From Pseudarthrobacter sp. NS4 (lineage in GTDB: Bacteria; Actinomycetota; Actinomycetes; Actinomycetales; Micrococcaceae): DNA of 64,000 nucleotides. The translations under genes were made by a program, and so were the position numbers. Where the stretch lies: assembly GCF_024758005.1 (NCBI RefSeq), contig NZ_CP103288.1:1426001-1490000 (forward strand), in the 5' to 3' direction. Shown here piece after piece: positions 43,445 to 52,594 of this stretch; positions within the stretch are counted from its first letter, which is position 1, and each line of letters opens with the position of its first letter. Below the pieces are notes generated by a model, which worked only from the letters and a program-made list of their open reading frames with translations, ran no database searches and was not told where the DNA came from.

Positions 43445-44881
43445 CTAGGCCTTCGCATCCTGCAGTTCGCGGGGTGCGGTGTCGGTGGTGGTTCCGTCCG
43501 ACGGCGCGGCCGCTGCGTCACTGTCATCCACGAACGGCGTGCCGTTGCGGGGTGCGTTGTACAGCGACTCGTCCAGGATGCCCTGGCGCTTGGCCACGAT
43601 GGTGGGGACCAGGGCCTGGCCCGCGACGTTCACCGCGGTACGGCCCATGTCCAGGATCGGGTCGATGGCCAGCAGGAGGCCAACGCCGGCCAGCGGCAGT
43701 CCCAGCGTGGAAAGGGTCAGCGTGAGCATAACGACGGCGCCGGTGGTTCCGGCAGTTGCCGCGGAACCCAGGACGGATACCAGGGCGATCAGCAAGTACT
43801 GGCTGAAGTCGAGCTGGATGCCGAAGAACTGGGCCACAAAGATGGCGGAGATGGCCGGGTAGATGGCGGCGCAGCCGTCCATTTTGGTGGTGGCGCCCAG
43901 CGGCACGGCGAAGGAGGCGTAGGCACGGGGGACGCCCAGGCTGCGTTCGGTGACCCGCTGCGTGAGCGGCAGCGTGCCAACGGAGGAACGGGAGACGAAG
44001 GCCAGCTGGACGGCAGGCCAGACCCCTGAGAAGTACTGCTTCACGGAGAGGCCGTGGGCGCGGACCAGGATGGGGTAGACCCCGAAGATCACCAGGGCGA
44101 GGCCAACGTAGATGGCGAAAGTGAACTTGCCCAGGGATCCAATGGTGTCCCAGCCGTAGACGGCTACCGCGTTGCCGATCAGGCCAACGGTGCCCAGCGG
44201 AGCGATGCGGATGATCCACCAGAGGACCTTCTGGATGACGGCCAGGGCCGAGGCGTTGAGCGTCAGGAAAGGTTCTGCTGCCTTCCCCACCTTGAGGGCG
44301 GCGACGCCAACGGCGATGGCGATCACGAGGATCTGCAGGACGTTGAAGCTGACGGAAGTGGTGACTGCACCGGACTCGGCCACGGTGGAGCTGGCACCCA
44401 GGCCGAGGAAGTTCCTGGGGAACAGCCCAATCAGGAAGGCCCACCAGTCACCCACCTTGCTCGGCGCTTCGCCTTCACCCGTGATCCCCGTGTTGGAGCC
44501 GGGCTGCAGGAGGACGCCCAGGCCGATGCCGATCAGCACGGCGATCAGCGAAGTGATGGCAAACCACAGCAGCGTGTTCCATGCCAGCTTCGCCGCGTTG
44601 GACACCTGGCGAAGGTTGGAGATGGAGCTGACGACCGCGGTGAAGATCAGGGGAACGACGGCGGTCTGCAGCAGGGACACGTAGCTGGAGCCGATGGTCT
44701 GCAACGTGGCGCCGAGGGCGTTGGGGCTGGCCTTTGTGCTGCCGGTGTACTTTGCCAGCAGGCCGAGTCCGAGGCCGACGATAAGGGCGGCGATGATCTG
44801 GAAGCCGAACGAACCAGCCCACGTGGGGAGCTGGAAGCCGGTCTTTCCTGCGGAGGAGGGGGTGCTTGTCTGAGTGCTCAC
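43445..44881 (-). CDS. Dicarboxylate/amino acid:cation symporter (DAACS)
   Basis: This is a 478-aa GltP/DctA-like secondary transporter. It has eight membrane helices and two re-entrant loops: the serine-rich first hairpin reads SRSSVGTLPLT and the conserved second TM7/HP2 region reads VPLGATTKMDGCAAIYPAISA. It imports glutamate, aspartate or C4-dicarboxylates with cations. The GTG at 44881 is preferred over an in-frame GTG at 44905 because TACCGT (44893-44888) lies 6 nt upstream, consistent with a leaderless mRNA. A polar C-terminal tail carries many Asp/Ala/Thr. Confidence 0.88.
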   Translation of the reverse strand: MSTQTSTPSSAGKTGFQLPTWAGSFGFQIIAALIVGLGLGLLAKYTGSTKASPNALGATLQTIGSSYVSLLQTAVVPLIFTAVVSSISNLRQVSNAAKLAWNTLLWFAITSLIAVLIGIGLGVLLQPGSNTGITGEGEAPSKVGDWWAFLIGLFPRNFLGLGASSTVAESGAVTTSVSFNVLQILVIAIAVGVAALKVGKAAEPFLTLNASALAVIQKVLWWIIRIAPLGTVGLIGNAVAVYGWDTIGSLGKFTFAIYVGLALVIFGVYPILVRAHGLSVKQYFSGVWPAVQLAFVSRSSVGTLPLTQRVTERSLGVPRAYASFAVPLGATTKMDGCAAIYPAISAIFVAQFFGIQLDFSQYLLIALVSVLGSAATAGTTGAVVMLTLTLSTLGLPLAGVGLLLAIDPILDMGRTAVNVAGQALVPTIVAKRQGILDESLYNAPRNGTPFVDDSDAAAAPSDGTTTDTAPRELQDAKA

Positions 44882-44887
44882 CAGAAT

Positions 44888-44893
44888 ACGGTA
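44888..44893 (-). promoter_or_regulatory. -10 hexamer of the DAACS symporter
   Basis: TACCGT on the minus strand ends 6 nt before the GTG at 44881. No SD is present, so this hexamer decides the start. Confidence 0.45.
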
Positions 44894-45065
44894 GGGGCAC
44901 CGCACATATCACGACGAACGAACATTGAGAAATATTACGCACCCAAAGTTCCGGCGCCCGAGAAAATTCCGCGTCAAATCAACGGTTTCAGCCAGCTTTA
45001 TTACTTATTCCCGGCAGGAGTGTGGCATATATCTCGCTCAAAGTGGCCGCAAGGGGACCAGAAGC

Positions 45066-46751
45066 TCATGCCAGCAGCGCCCGCCTCAGGGTGTCCAGTC
45101 CGACGGATCCGATGTTCAGTGCCTTGGTGTGGAATTCCTTGAGGTCGAACCCGGGCCGGGCCTCGAGTTCGGCGCGAATCTGTTCCCACAGGCGCTGCCC
45201 CACCTTGTAGGAGGGTGCCTGGCCGGGCCAGCCGAGGTAGCGGGTGAATTCGAAGTTGAGCTGCCCTTCGCTGATGGGAAGGTTCTGCTTCAGGAATCCG
45301 TAGCCTTTCTCGGGCGTCCAGGTTCCGGACCCCCAGCGCTCCGGAACCTCGAGTTCCAGGTGGACGCCGATGTCGAACACCACGCGTGCTGCCCGCATCC
45401 GCTGCATGTCGAGCATCCCCATGTGGTCGCCGGGGTCGTTCAGGTAGCCCAGTTCCTGCATCAGTTTCTCGGCGTAGAGTGCCCAGCCTTCGCCGTGCCC
45501 GGAGGTCCAGCAAACGTTCCGCCGCCACTTGTTGAGCACTTCCCGCCGGTAGGTGGCGGTGGCCACCTGGAGGTGGTGGCCGGGGACGCCCTCGTGGTAC
45601 ACGGTGGTGGTCTCTGCCCAGGTGGTGAAGGTGTCTTCACCTGCCGGTACGGACCACCACATGCGGCCCGGCCGGCTGAAGTCGTCCGATGGCCCCGTGT
45701 AGTAGATGCCGCCCTCATCGGTGGGGGCGATCAGGCATTCCAGCTTCTTCATGACGTCCGGGATGTCGAAATGCACGCCGGCGAGTTCGGCCACGGCCTT
45801 GTCGGAAATTTCCTGCATCCATTCGCGCAGTGCCTCAGTGCCCTTCAGTTGGCGGGCAGGATCGTTATTGAGGATTTCCTTGGCCTCGGCGATGCTGGCG
45901 CCGGCTTTGATGGTGGCGGCCACCTTCTCCTGTTCGGCGATCAGGCGGTCCAGTTCGTCCACGCCCCAGGCGTATGTCTCCTCCAGGTCCACTGTGGCCC
46001 CGAGGAAGGAGCGGGAGGCCAGGGCGTAGCGTGCCCGGCCCACGGCGTCTTTTTCGGGCGCCGCGGGAAGCAGTTCCGTCTGGAGGAACTCCGCCAGTTC
46101 TGTATACGCACGGCGTGCTGCGACGGAGCCCGCCTGGAGCTTTTGCCGGACGTCTCCGGCCAGCGGTCCCTCCTCGGTGGCGGCTCCGGCGGCCAGCTTC
46201 GCGAAGAAGCCGTCCTCGGCTGCGTATTTCGTAACCTGCTCGATGACGATGTTGACCTGGCGCGCGGCGGACACGCGGCCGGAGTCACGAGCCTGCCTGA
46301 GGGAATCGATGTACCCGGCGATGGCACCTGGGACGTTGTGGGCGCGGCCTGCGATGTGCGCCCAGTCCTGGTTGGTGGCCGTGGGCATGAGGTCGAAGAT
46401 CGCCCGGATGTCCTGGGCGGGGGAGGCGATGTTGTTCAGGTCGGCGTACTCCCAGCCGGAGGCGTGGATCAGCAGTTGCAGGCCCAGGCGCTCCTGCATC
46501 GCATCCAGGGTGACAGCATCAACGTCGTCCCCGGGCGCCAGGCCCTGAAGATCGGACAGGGCCTTCCGCGCGGCTTCGGCGAACTCCGCGATGCCCGCCG
46601 GGGAGAAATCCTGGTACTCGGTTTCGTGCCCGGGCAGGCCCAAGGTGGTGGCGAACGACGGGTTGAGCCGGATGAGGGTGTCAGTGTACTCGTCGGCGAC
46701 GGCGTCTATGCGGGTCTTCGGGCGGGCGGCAGGAGCGGTGTCGGTAGTCAC
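45066..46751 (-). CDS. DUF885-domain putative metallopeptidase
   Basis: This is a 561-aa soluble protein of the DUF885 family. A zinc-binding-like motif HEGVPGHHLQ (about residue 385) and a second GHGEGWALYAE about 30 residues later suggest a metallopeptidase resembling M32/M3 enzymes. The family is poorly characterised and has been annotated as a peptidase or esterase. The GTG at 46751 has TAGTCT 6 nt upstream and GGAGG too close to serve as a normal SD. Confidence 0.82.
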   Translation of the reverse strand: MTTDTAPAARPKTRIDAVADEYTDTLIRLNPSFATTLGLPGHETEYQDFSPAGIAEFAEAARKALSDLQGLAPGDDVDAVTLDAMQERLGLQLLIHASGWEYADLNNIASPAQDIRAIFDLMPTATNQDWAHIAGRAHNVPGAIAGYIDSLRQARDSGRVSAARQVNIVIEQVTKYAAEDGFFAKLAAGAATEEGPLAGDVRQKLQAGSVAARRAYTELAEFLQTELLPAAPEKDAVGRARYALASRSFLGATVDLEETYAWGVDELDRLIAEQEKVAATIKAGASIAEAKEILNNDPARQLKGTEALREWMQEISDKAVAELAGVHFDIPDVMKKLECLIAPTDEGGIYYTGPSDDFSRPGRMWWSVPAGEDTFTTWAETTTVYHEGVPGHHLQVATATYRREVLNKWRRNVCWTSGHGEGWALYAEKLMQELGYLNDPGDHMGMLDMQRMRAARVVFDIGVHLELEVPERWGSGTWTPEKGYGFLKQNLPISEGQLNFEFTRYLGWPGQAPSYKVGQRLWEQIRAELEARPGFDLKEFHTKALNIGSVGLDTLRRALLA

Positions 46752-46757
46752 CCTCCG

Positions 46758-46763
46758 AGACTA
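46758..46763 (-). promoter_or_regulatory. -10 hexamer of the DUF885 gene (leaderless)
   Basis: TAGTCT on the minus strand ends 6 nt before the GTG at 46751. The GGAGG between them touches the start codon, so it is unlikely to act as an SD. Confidence 0.45.
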
Positions 46764-46813
46764 ACGGGGCCCTGAAGGTTCCGAAAGGAGGTTAGGGAGG
46801 CGGTGGGGGAGGC

Positions 46814-47107
46814 TCAGCCCCGGCTGCGCTTCCATGCGCCGGGCCCCGGGGTGGGGGCAAGGCGCAGCTGCTGCCGGCGCACCCAGTGACGGACTGTCGG
46901 CGTGTTGGCCGGGGCAGGCGCCGCACCGCCCAGTGACAGTACGACGGCGGTCAGCGCCGCGAGTTCCTCGGCGCTCGGCTGCCCTTTAACAACAGAGAGC
47001 AGCGGAGCGGCGGGTGCGTTGCTTTCGTCAGGCTGGTCATCTGCAGGGCCCACGCCGGCGAGGGCCCCGGCCTGAGCGTGCGAAGGTAGGGGGCGGGTGG
47101 GGATCAT
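46814..47107 (-). CDS. accE: Acyl-CoA carboxylase epsilon subunit
   Basis: This is a 97-aa protein. Its core [20 protein letters not shown], then [14 protein letters not shown] and a Trp near the C-terminus, matches the small epsilon subunit found only in actinobacterial acyl-CoA carboxylases, where it bridges AccA and AccD. Residues 1-30 are variable and Pro/Ala-rich. It overlaps the accD stop by 4 nt (ATGA type), giving coupled translation in the proper stoichiometric pair. Confidence 0.88.
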   Translation of the reverse strand: MIPTRPLPSHAQAGALAGVGPADDQPDESNAPAAPLLSVVKGQPSAEELAALTAVVLSLGGAAPAPANTPTVRHWVRRQQLRLAPTPGPGAWKRSRG

Positions 47108-48687
47108 AGCGGGATGTTTCCGTGCTTCTTGGTGGGGAGGCTGGCACGTTTGTCACGCAGGGCGCGCAGCCCCTTGATGATCTGCACCCGTGTGTCGGAC
47201 GGTGCGATGACGGCGTCAACGTAGCCCAGCTGGGCTGCCTGGTAGGGGTTGAGGAGTTCCTCCTCGTACTGGCGGATGACCTCCGCGCGCCGGGCCTCGA
47301 CGTCTCCCCCGGCTTCCGCCACTGCCACGAGATCGCGGCGGTAAAGGATATTGACAGCACCCTGGGCGCCCATGACACCGATCTGGGCCGTAGGCCAGGC
47401 CAGGTTCAGGTCCGCGCCGAGCTTCTTGGAACCCATCACGATGTAGGCGCCACCGTAGGCCTTGCGGGTAATGACCGTGAGCTTGGGGACCGTGGCCTCG
47501 GCGTAGGCGTACAGCAGTTTTGCGCCGCGGCGGATGATGCCCTGGAACTCCTGGTCCTTGCCCGGCAGGAAGCCCGGCACGTCCACCAGCGTGATGATGG
47601 GGATGTTGAAGGCGTCGCAGTGGCGGACGAAGCGGGCAGCCTTCTCCGAGGCCGCGATGTCCAGCGTTCCGGCGAACTGCAGCGGCTGGTTTGCGACGAT
47701 GCCAACCGTGTGGCCTTCCACCCGGCCGTAGCCAATCATGACGTTGGGTGCGTACAGCGCCTGCATCTCCAGGAAGTGCCCGTCGTCCACGACCTGTTCA
47801 ACAACGGTGCGCATGTCGTAGGGCTGGTTGGCGGAATCCGGGATCAGTGTGTCCAGGGCGAGGTCGTCGCCGTCGACCTCCAGTTCCTGCTGGTGCTCCA
47901 GCACCGGCGCCTCGGAAAGGTTATTGGAGGGCAGGAAATCCAGCAGTTCGCGGACGAACTCGATGGCATCACTTTCGTCGGAGGCAAGGTAGGTGGATGT
48001 GCCGGTGGTGGCGTTGTGCTGGCGGGCCCCACCCAGTGTCTCCATGTCCACGTCCTCGCCGGTGACCGTCTTGATGACGTCGGGGCCGGTGATGAACATG
48101 TGCGAGGTCTTGTCCACCATGACTACGTAGTCCGTGAGTGCGGGGGAGTAGGCCGCCCCGCCGGCGGAGGGCCCCATAATCAGCGAAATCTGCGGGACAA
48201 CGCCGGAAGCGTGGACGTTGTTGCGGAAGATGTCCGCGAACATTGCCAGCGAAGCGACCCCTTCCTGGATGCGTGCGCCGCCCCCGTCCAGGATGCCCAC
48301 CACCGGGCAGCCGCTGCGCAGGGCGAACTCCTGCACCTTGACGATTTTTTCCCCGTTGACCTGGCTCAGCGAGCCGCCGTAGACCGAAAAGTCCTGGCTG
48401 TACACGGCTACCAGGCGGCCGTCCACGGTGCCGTAGCCGGACACCAGGCCGTCGCCAAGGGGCTTTTTCTTGTCCATGCCGAACGCGGTGGAACGGTGCA
48501 CGGCCAGGGCGTCGAACTCGACGAAGGAGTCTTCATCCAGCAGAAGGCCGATGCGCTCGCGCGCAGTGTTCTTGCCTCGCGCATGCTGCTTTTCGATGGC
48601 TTCGGGGCCGGAGGGTTGTTCGGCACGGGCCTGGCGGTCGCGGAAATCGGCAATCTTTCCCGCTGTCGTGGTCAGATCGTGGCTCAT
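47104..48687 (-). CDS. accD5: Acyl-CoA carboxylase beta subunit (carboxyltransferase)
   Basis: This subunit transfers CO2 from carboxybiotin to acetyl- or propionyl-CoA. The 527-aa protein holds both crotonase-like halves: [23 protein letters not shown], then a first oxyanion-hole region ([14 protein letters not shown]) and a second ([11 protein letters not shown]). AccD5 is named by synteny with accE, birA and maf; substrate range cannot be read directly. The ATG at 48687 has GGAG 7 nt upstream. The frame is open to 48777 without a better start. Confidence 0.93.
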   Translation of the reverse strand: MSHDLTTTAGKIADFRDRQARAEQPSGPEAIEKQHARGKNTARERIGLLLDEDSFVEFDALAVHRSTAFGMDKKKPLGDGLVSGYGTVDGRLVAVYSQDFSVYGGSLSQVNGEKIVKVQEFALRSGCPVVGILDGGGARIQEGVASLAMFADIFRNNVHASGVVPQISLIMGPSAGGAAYSPALTDYVVMVDKTSHMFITGPDVIKTVTGEDVDMETLGGARQHNATTGTSTYLASDESDAIEFVRELLDFLPSNNLSEAPVLEHQQELEVDGDDLALDTLIPDSANQPYDMRTVVEQVVDDGHFLEMQALYAPNVMIGYGRVEGHTVGIVANQPLQFAGTLDIAASEKAARFVRHCDAFNIPIITLVDVPGFLPGKDQEFQGIIRRGAKLLYAYAEATVPKLTVITRKAYGGAYIVMGSKKLGADLNLAWPTAQIGVMGAQGAVNILYRRDLVAVAEAGGDVEARRAEVIRQYEEELLNPYQAAQLGYVDAVIAPSDTRVQIIKGLRALRDKRASLPTKKHGNIPL

Positions 48688-48798
48688 CAAGTGTCTCCGG
48701 CTCTGTTGCAGGTTGGTTCTGTGGCGCTCTGGTTGCTGGCGGGCTAAGTCTTGCCGGAGCTTAAGTAGCTTCCACACAAAAGACGAACCCTGCTGGCA

Positions 48799-48843
48799 AG
48801 TCTAGTGACGCTTTGGGCACCGGCAGCTGTAGGGAACCTACAA
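48799..48843 (-). promoter_or_regulatory. accD promoter with shared acyl-CoA carboxylase palindrome
   Basis: CTGTAGGGAACCTACAA (48827-48843; arms TGTAGG/CCTACA) is nearly identical to the element before accA3. On the minus strand a TAGACT -10 candidate (48804-48799) lies 22 nt downstream, so the element sits at or just above the -35 position. Confidence 0.6.
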
Positions 48844-48874
48844 TTTTCTGCCGTGCCCCCGCCTAAAACATATT

Positions 48875-48890
48875 GTTACTCGTCGGTAAC
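48875..48890. promoter_or_regulatory. GTTAC-n6-GTAAC palindrome between accD and the SDR gene
   Basis: Arms GTTAC (48875-48879) and GTAAC (48886-48890) flank TCGTCG. It lies 10 nt upstream of the SDR -10 hexamer. A further GTTAC begins at 48899. TetR-type regulators of acyl metabolism use similar sites, but the regulator here is unknown. Confidence 0.5.
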
Positions 48891-48900
48891 TTAGTTGCGT

Positions 48901-48906
48901 TACAGT
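48901..48906 (+). promoter_or_regulatory. -10 hexamer of the SDR gene (leaderless)
   Basis: TACAGT ends 6 nt before the ATG at 48913. No SD is present. Confidence 0.5.
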
Positions 48907-48912
48907 GTTCCC

Positions 48913-49800
48913 ATGACTTCAAGCAACGACGCTTTGCATGCCCCTGCAAGCCCCTACCGGGCCACAGGTTCCCTCAAGGGGCAGACCATTCTTATGTCCG
49001 GCGGAAGCCGCGGCATAGGGCTGGCCATTGCCGGCCGGGCCGCCCGGGACGGGGCCAACATCGTCCTGATGGCCAAGACGGGTGAGCCGCACCCCAAGCT
49101 GGCCGGCACCGTTTACACGGCGGCCCAGGAGTTGGTGGACGCCGGTGGCCAGGCGCTGCCGCTGGTGGGCGATGTGCGCCGGGACGAGGACGTTGCCCGT
49201 GCCGTGGCAGCCGCAGTGGAGCGCTTCGGCGGCATCGACGTCGTTATTAACAACGCGTCAGCCATTGACCTGTCCCGGACCGATGACATGGACATGAAAA
49301 AGTACGACCTGATGCAGGACATTAACGTGCGCGGTACGTTCCTGCTCTCCAAGCTTGCACTGCCTGCGCTGCGGGCATCCGGGCGGGGGCGGATCCTTAC
49401 CCTCTCACCGCCCCTGAACCTCGATCCGTACTGGGCAGGTAAGCATCTGGCCTACACCATGGCGAAGTACGGCATGAGTCTGACCACCCTTGGGCTCGCG
49501 GAGGAACTCAAGGCGGACGGGATCAGCGTCAACTCGCTGTGGCCGTGCACGCTGATTGACACCGCCGCCATCCGGAACATGCCGCACGGCGAGGTGATGG
49601 CCCAGGCGGCCCGAGGACCCCAGATCATGGCGGATGCCGCCCATGCCATCCTCACCGGCAGCAACCTTTCTTCGGGCGGCGCGCCCAGCGGCAATTTCTA
49701 TACGGACGAGCAGGTCCTGGCAGGGTCCGGCGTGACTGATTTCCATCCCTACAGCCTCGGGGCGCCCGAGGATGTGCTGGTTCCGGACATCTTCCTGTAG
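48913..49800 (+). CDS. SDR-family oxidoreductase
   Basis: This is a 295-aa short-chain dehydrogenase. The TGxxxGIG motif appears as MSGGSRGIGLAIA (about residue 33), followed by VINNASAID (NNAG variant) and a catalytic region in which the usual YxxxK reads YTMAKYGMS. The expected Ser before it is replaced by TLSPPLN. This pattern matches the HSDL2-like/SCP2-linked SDR group. The ATG at 48913 has TACAGT 6 nt upstream. The earlier TTG at 48895 would lie inside the promoter. It is divergent from accD. Confidence 0.88.
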   Translation: MTSSNDALHAPASPYRATGSLKGQTILMSGGSRGIGLAIAGRAARDGANIVLMAKTGEPHPKLAGTVYTAAQELVDAGGQALPLVGDVRRDEDVARAVAAAVERFGGIDVVINNASAIDLSRTDDMDMKKYDLMQDINVRGTFLLSKLALPALRASGRGRILTLSPPLNLDPYWAGKHLAYTMAKYGMSLTTLGLAEELKADGISVNSLWPCTLIDTAAIRNMPHGEVMAQAARGPQIMADAAHAILTGSNLSSGGAPSGNFYTDEQVLAGSGVTDFHPYSLGAPEDVLVPDIFL

Positions 49801-49875
49801 GGCCGCAGCGGTGCCCCGCGCGCGGCGGGCGGGGGCAGGGCAGGAGAGCGCTCCTCCTGGGCAGGTTTAGCTCGC

Positions 49876-49881
49876 TAGGAT
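49876..49881 (+). promoter_or_regulatory. -10 hexamer of birA (leaderless)
   Basis: TAGGAT ends 6 nt before the ATG at 49888, identical in sequence and spacing to the pth promoter. Confidence 0.5.
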
Positions 49882-49887
49882 TTAGGC

Positions 49888-50796
49888 ATGGATGACGCAC
49901 ATAACCCGGGCACCCCTTTGAACCGAAAGGATCTGGATGACCAGCGCTTCCTGTCCGCAACCGGCATCCCGAGGATCGAGGTGGTGGACTCCACCGGGTC
50001 CACCAATGCCGACCTCCTTCGCTCTGTCACCGTGGAGCCGCAGGCCTGGCCGGACCTTTCAGTCCTGACCGCCGAGTACCAGACCGCTGCGCGCGGCCGC
50101 CTGGACAGGCATTGGGAAGCGCCGCCGCTGAGCTCGGTTTCGGTCTCGGTGGTCCTGCGTCCTGCGAATGCCGAAGGCAGGCCGCTGCCCACCCAGAGCT
50201 ACTCGTGGCTCTCGCTGATCGCGGCGCTGGCCCTGCGCGAAACCCTCCTGGAAACGGCCGGCCTTCCCGCCGAACTGAAATGGCCCAACGACGTCCTGGT
50301 ACGCGGCCGGAAGATCGCCGGCATCCTGGCACAGCTGGGTCCCATGGTGGACGGGACCGTGCCCCCGGTCATCCTGGGTACGGGCCTGAACGTCACCCTG
50401 TCCGAGGCAGAGCTGCCGGTGCCCACCGCCACCTCGGTTGCGCTCGAGGGCGCACAGACGGCAGACCGCACCCTGCTGCTGAAAAGCTATCTCTCGCACT
50501 TCGCCCGCCTGTACCGCAGCTTCTGCAACGCCGACGGCGACCCGGCGGCCGGCATGGCCGGCGGACCCTCCCTGCACAAGCGGGTGGAAGCCGCCATGGC
50601 CACCCTGGGCAAGCAGGTCCGTGCGCAGCTTCCCGGCGACCACGAAATTATCGGCCACGCCTCGCGCCTTGACGACTACGGGTCACTGTTGGTGGTGGAC
50701 AGGGAGTCGCGGGAGCATGTGGTTACTGCCGGGGACGTTGTGCACCTGCGCCCCTGGTCTTCCCCCGATGACGCCGGCCAAGGCGGTTATGCGTAA
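49888..50796 (+). CDS. birA: Biotin-protein ligase
   Basis: BirA attaches biotin to the BCCP lysine of AccA3. The protein is 302 aa without an N-terminal HTH, so it is a monofunctional (class I) ligase and not a repressor. The biotinyl-AMP loop appears as AARGRLDRHWEAPP, a variant of GRGRxGR, and KWPNDVLVRGRKIAGILAQ is intact. A C-terminal SH3-like domain follows (RLDDYGSLLVV). It overlaps the PH-domain gene by 8 nt. Confidence 0.93.
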   Translation: MDDAHNPGTPLNRKDLDDQRFLSATGIPRIEVVDSTGSTNADLLRSVTVEPQAWPDLSVLTAEYQTAARGRLDRHWEAPPLSSVSVSVVLRPANAEGRPLPTQSYSWLSLIAALALRETLLETAGLPAELKWPNDVLVRGRKIAGILAQLGPMVDGTVPPVILGTGLNVTLSEAELPVPTATSVALEGAQTADRTLLLKSYLSHFARLYRSFCNADGDPAAGMAGGPSLHKRVEAAMATLGKQVRAQLPGDHEIIGHASRLDDYGSLLVVDRESREHVVTAGDVVHLRPWSSPDDAGQGGYA

Positions 50797-51388
50797 AGAC
50801 CTCGTTCCGGGTGAACAGGTGATTGTCACCACGCGCCCGCAGCCGAGGAAGCTGGCAGGAGCCGCGCTGGCCTTTATTGTGTCCCCGGCGCTGGCGGCGT
50901 TTGCTTCCGCCTGGATCATCCGCGGCGAGGCGCGCCGCCATATGCCATTCCTCGCCGCACAGTGGACGCCCTGGCTGGTAGGCGGCTGCATCGCGGCCGC
51001 AGCTTGGGTATGGCTGGGCTATTGCCTGCCCAGGCTGCTGCGCTGGCACAGCACGCGGTACACCCTTACCAGTCGAAGGATGGTGGCCAGGTACGGCAGG
51101 CTGAAGCGGCGGGACCAGCAGGTCAACCTGGCCTCGGTCCGGAACCTGACTGTCCACGAGTCGGTGCTGCAACGCCTCCTGCGCTCCGGGAATATATCCT
51201 TGGAAACCGGGTACCAGGGCGTGGTGACATTTCAGGACGTGCCAGAGATTGCCAGGTTCCGGGAATTCATCCTCGATGCCATCGAGGAATTGCCGGACGA
51301 ACGTGATGCCCAACCGGGCGGAACAATGCACAATCCTGCCGAAGCTTTGCCGTGGGAAATGAGAGAAGGTGGACGGGATGACCGATGA
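50789..51388 (+). CDS. Membrane-anchored bacterial PH-domain protein
   Basis: This is a 199-aa protein with two N-terminal membrane helices (about residues 19-40 and 57-80) and a cytoplasmic bPH2/YdbS-like domain (RYTLTSRRMVARYGRLKRR ... VLQRLLRSGNISLETGYQG). The ATG at 50789 lies inside the birA 3' end, giving translational coupling. In mycobacteria an equivalent PH-domain gene also follows birA. Its role is unknown. Confidence 0.8.
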   Translation: MRKDLVPGEQVIVTTRPQPRKLAGAALAFIVSPALAAFASAWIIRGEARRHMPFLAAQWTPWLVGGCIAAAAWVWLGYCLPRLLRWHSTRYTLTSRRMVARYGRLKRRDQQVNLASVRNLTVHESVLQRLLRSGNISLETGYQGVVTFQDVPEIARFREFILDAIEELPDERDAQPGGTMHNPAEALPWEMREGGRDDR

Positions 51389-52502
51389 GGACCAGCAGGA
51401 ACGCGTCGAATCCATCGCGCCCGCGCCCGCGGCGGATCCCCACCCTGCCACCGGCACCCTGTCCGCCGAGCGGCTGGCAATGAAGGCGCTCGAGGCCCGG
51501 TTGTTGGGTGGGGAACGCAAGCTCCGCCGTCGTGAAGTTGCTGCCGGGGCCGGACTGTCGCTCCTGTCCGCGCGCAAACTCTGGCGCGCACTGGGCTTTC
51601 CCAACTTTGGCGATGAAGACGTCGCCTTCACCGAACGCGACCAGGCGGCCTTGTCCACCGTGGTGGACCTGGTCCGCTCCGGCAAGCTCACCGAGGAAGC
51701 GGCCATCTCAGTCACGCGTTCCATCGGCCAGATGACGGACCGCATGGTGGTCTGGCAGATTGAGGCCCTCGTGGAGGACATGGTCCACGAGCAGGGCGTC
51801 ACCGACGCCGTGGCGCGCAAACGCCTGGTCAATGAACTTCCCGCCTTGGTGGACGCGCTCGAAGAAATGCTCGTTTACTCCTGGCGGCGGCAGCTTAACG
51901 CCGGCGTCCAGCGGCTCGCCGTCCGCGCCGAGGCCGGCCTGCAGGCAAGTGAAGAGGGCCGTGAAGGGGACGAAGACGACGCGCCGCTGCCGCTGGCGCG
52001 TGCCGTTGGCTTCGCCGACCTCGTTTCCTACACCAGCCTGTCCCGCCGCATGAACGAAAAGACGCTGGCCCGCCTGGTCCAGCGCTTCGAAAACAAGTGC
52101 GCCGAAATCATTTCCGTCGGCGGCGGCCGCCTGGTCAAGACTGTGGGAGACGAAGTCCTCTACATTGCCGAAACGCCCGCAGCCGGCGCGGAGATCTCGC
52201 TGGCGCTCGCCCAGGCGTTCACTGAGGATGAAATCCTGCCGGAAGCACGGGTGGCCATGGTGTGGGGCAGGATCCTGTCCCGGCTGGGGGACATCTACGG
52301 GCCCACCGTGAACCTTGCCGCCCGGCTTACCACCCTCGCTGATCCGGGAACCGTGCTGGTTGACTCCATGACCGCCTCCGCTCTTGAACACGATGAACGG
52401 TTCGTCATGGTGCCCCAGCCGCCGGAGAACGTCCGCGGTTTCGGTGAAATCCGTCCCGTGCGGCTTGAGCGCGGGCTGGGCAAGGGGCTCGTCCTCGACT
52501 AG
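51378..52502 (+). CDS. Class III adenylyl cyclase with Rv1264-like regulatory domain
   Basis: This is a 374-aa predicted cyclic-nucleotide synthase. The first 190 residues resemble the pH-sensing alpha-helical regulatory domain of mycobacterial Rv1264. The catalytic domain follows: FADLVSYTSLS carries the first metal-binding Asp, KTVGDEVLYI the second, and GDIYGPTVNLAARL the transition-state Asn and Arg. The ATG at 51378 has GAAGG 8 nt upstream and overlaps the preceding gene by 11 nt. Confidence 0.88.
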   Translation: MTDEDQQERVESIAPAPAADPHPATGTLSAERLAMKALEARLLGGERKLRRREVAAGAGLSLLSARKLWRALGFPNFGDEDVAFTERDQAALSTVVDLVRSGKLTEEAAISVTRSIGQMTDRMVVWQIEALVEDMVHEQGVTDAVARKRLVNELPALVDALEEMLVYSWRRQLNAGVQRLAVRAEAGLQASEEGREGDEDDAPLPLARAVGFADLVSYTSLSRRMNEKTLARLVQRFENKCAEIISVGGGRLVKTVGDEVLYIAETPAAGAEISLALAQAFTEDEILPEARVAMVWGRILSRLGDIYGPTVNLAARLTTLADPGTVLVDSMTASALEHDERFVMVPQPPENVRGFGEIRPVRLERGLGKGLVLD

Positions 52503-52594
52503 CATCGCGAACTTTGCCGGTGGCGAACCAGTGCTGTCCCGCGGTGCAAATAACCCATCGTTTCCGAGACTGAACCTCCTACCTAGGGACACGC

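Noticed and set aside
44881..44905. GTG at 44905 as start of the DAACS symporter
   Set aside because: It would add MRCPYRIL, which has no family match and runs through the TACCGT -10 hexamer. GTG 44881 fits the leaderless pattern.
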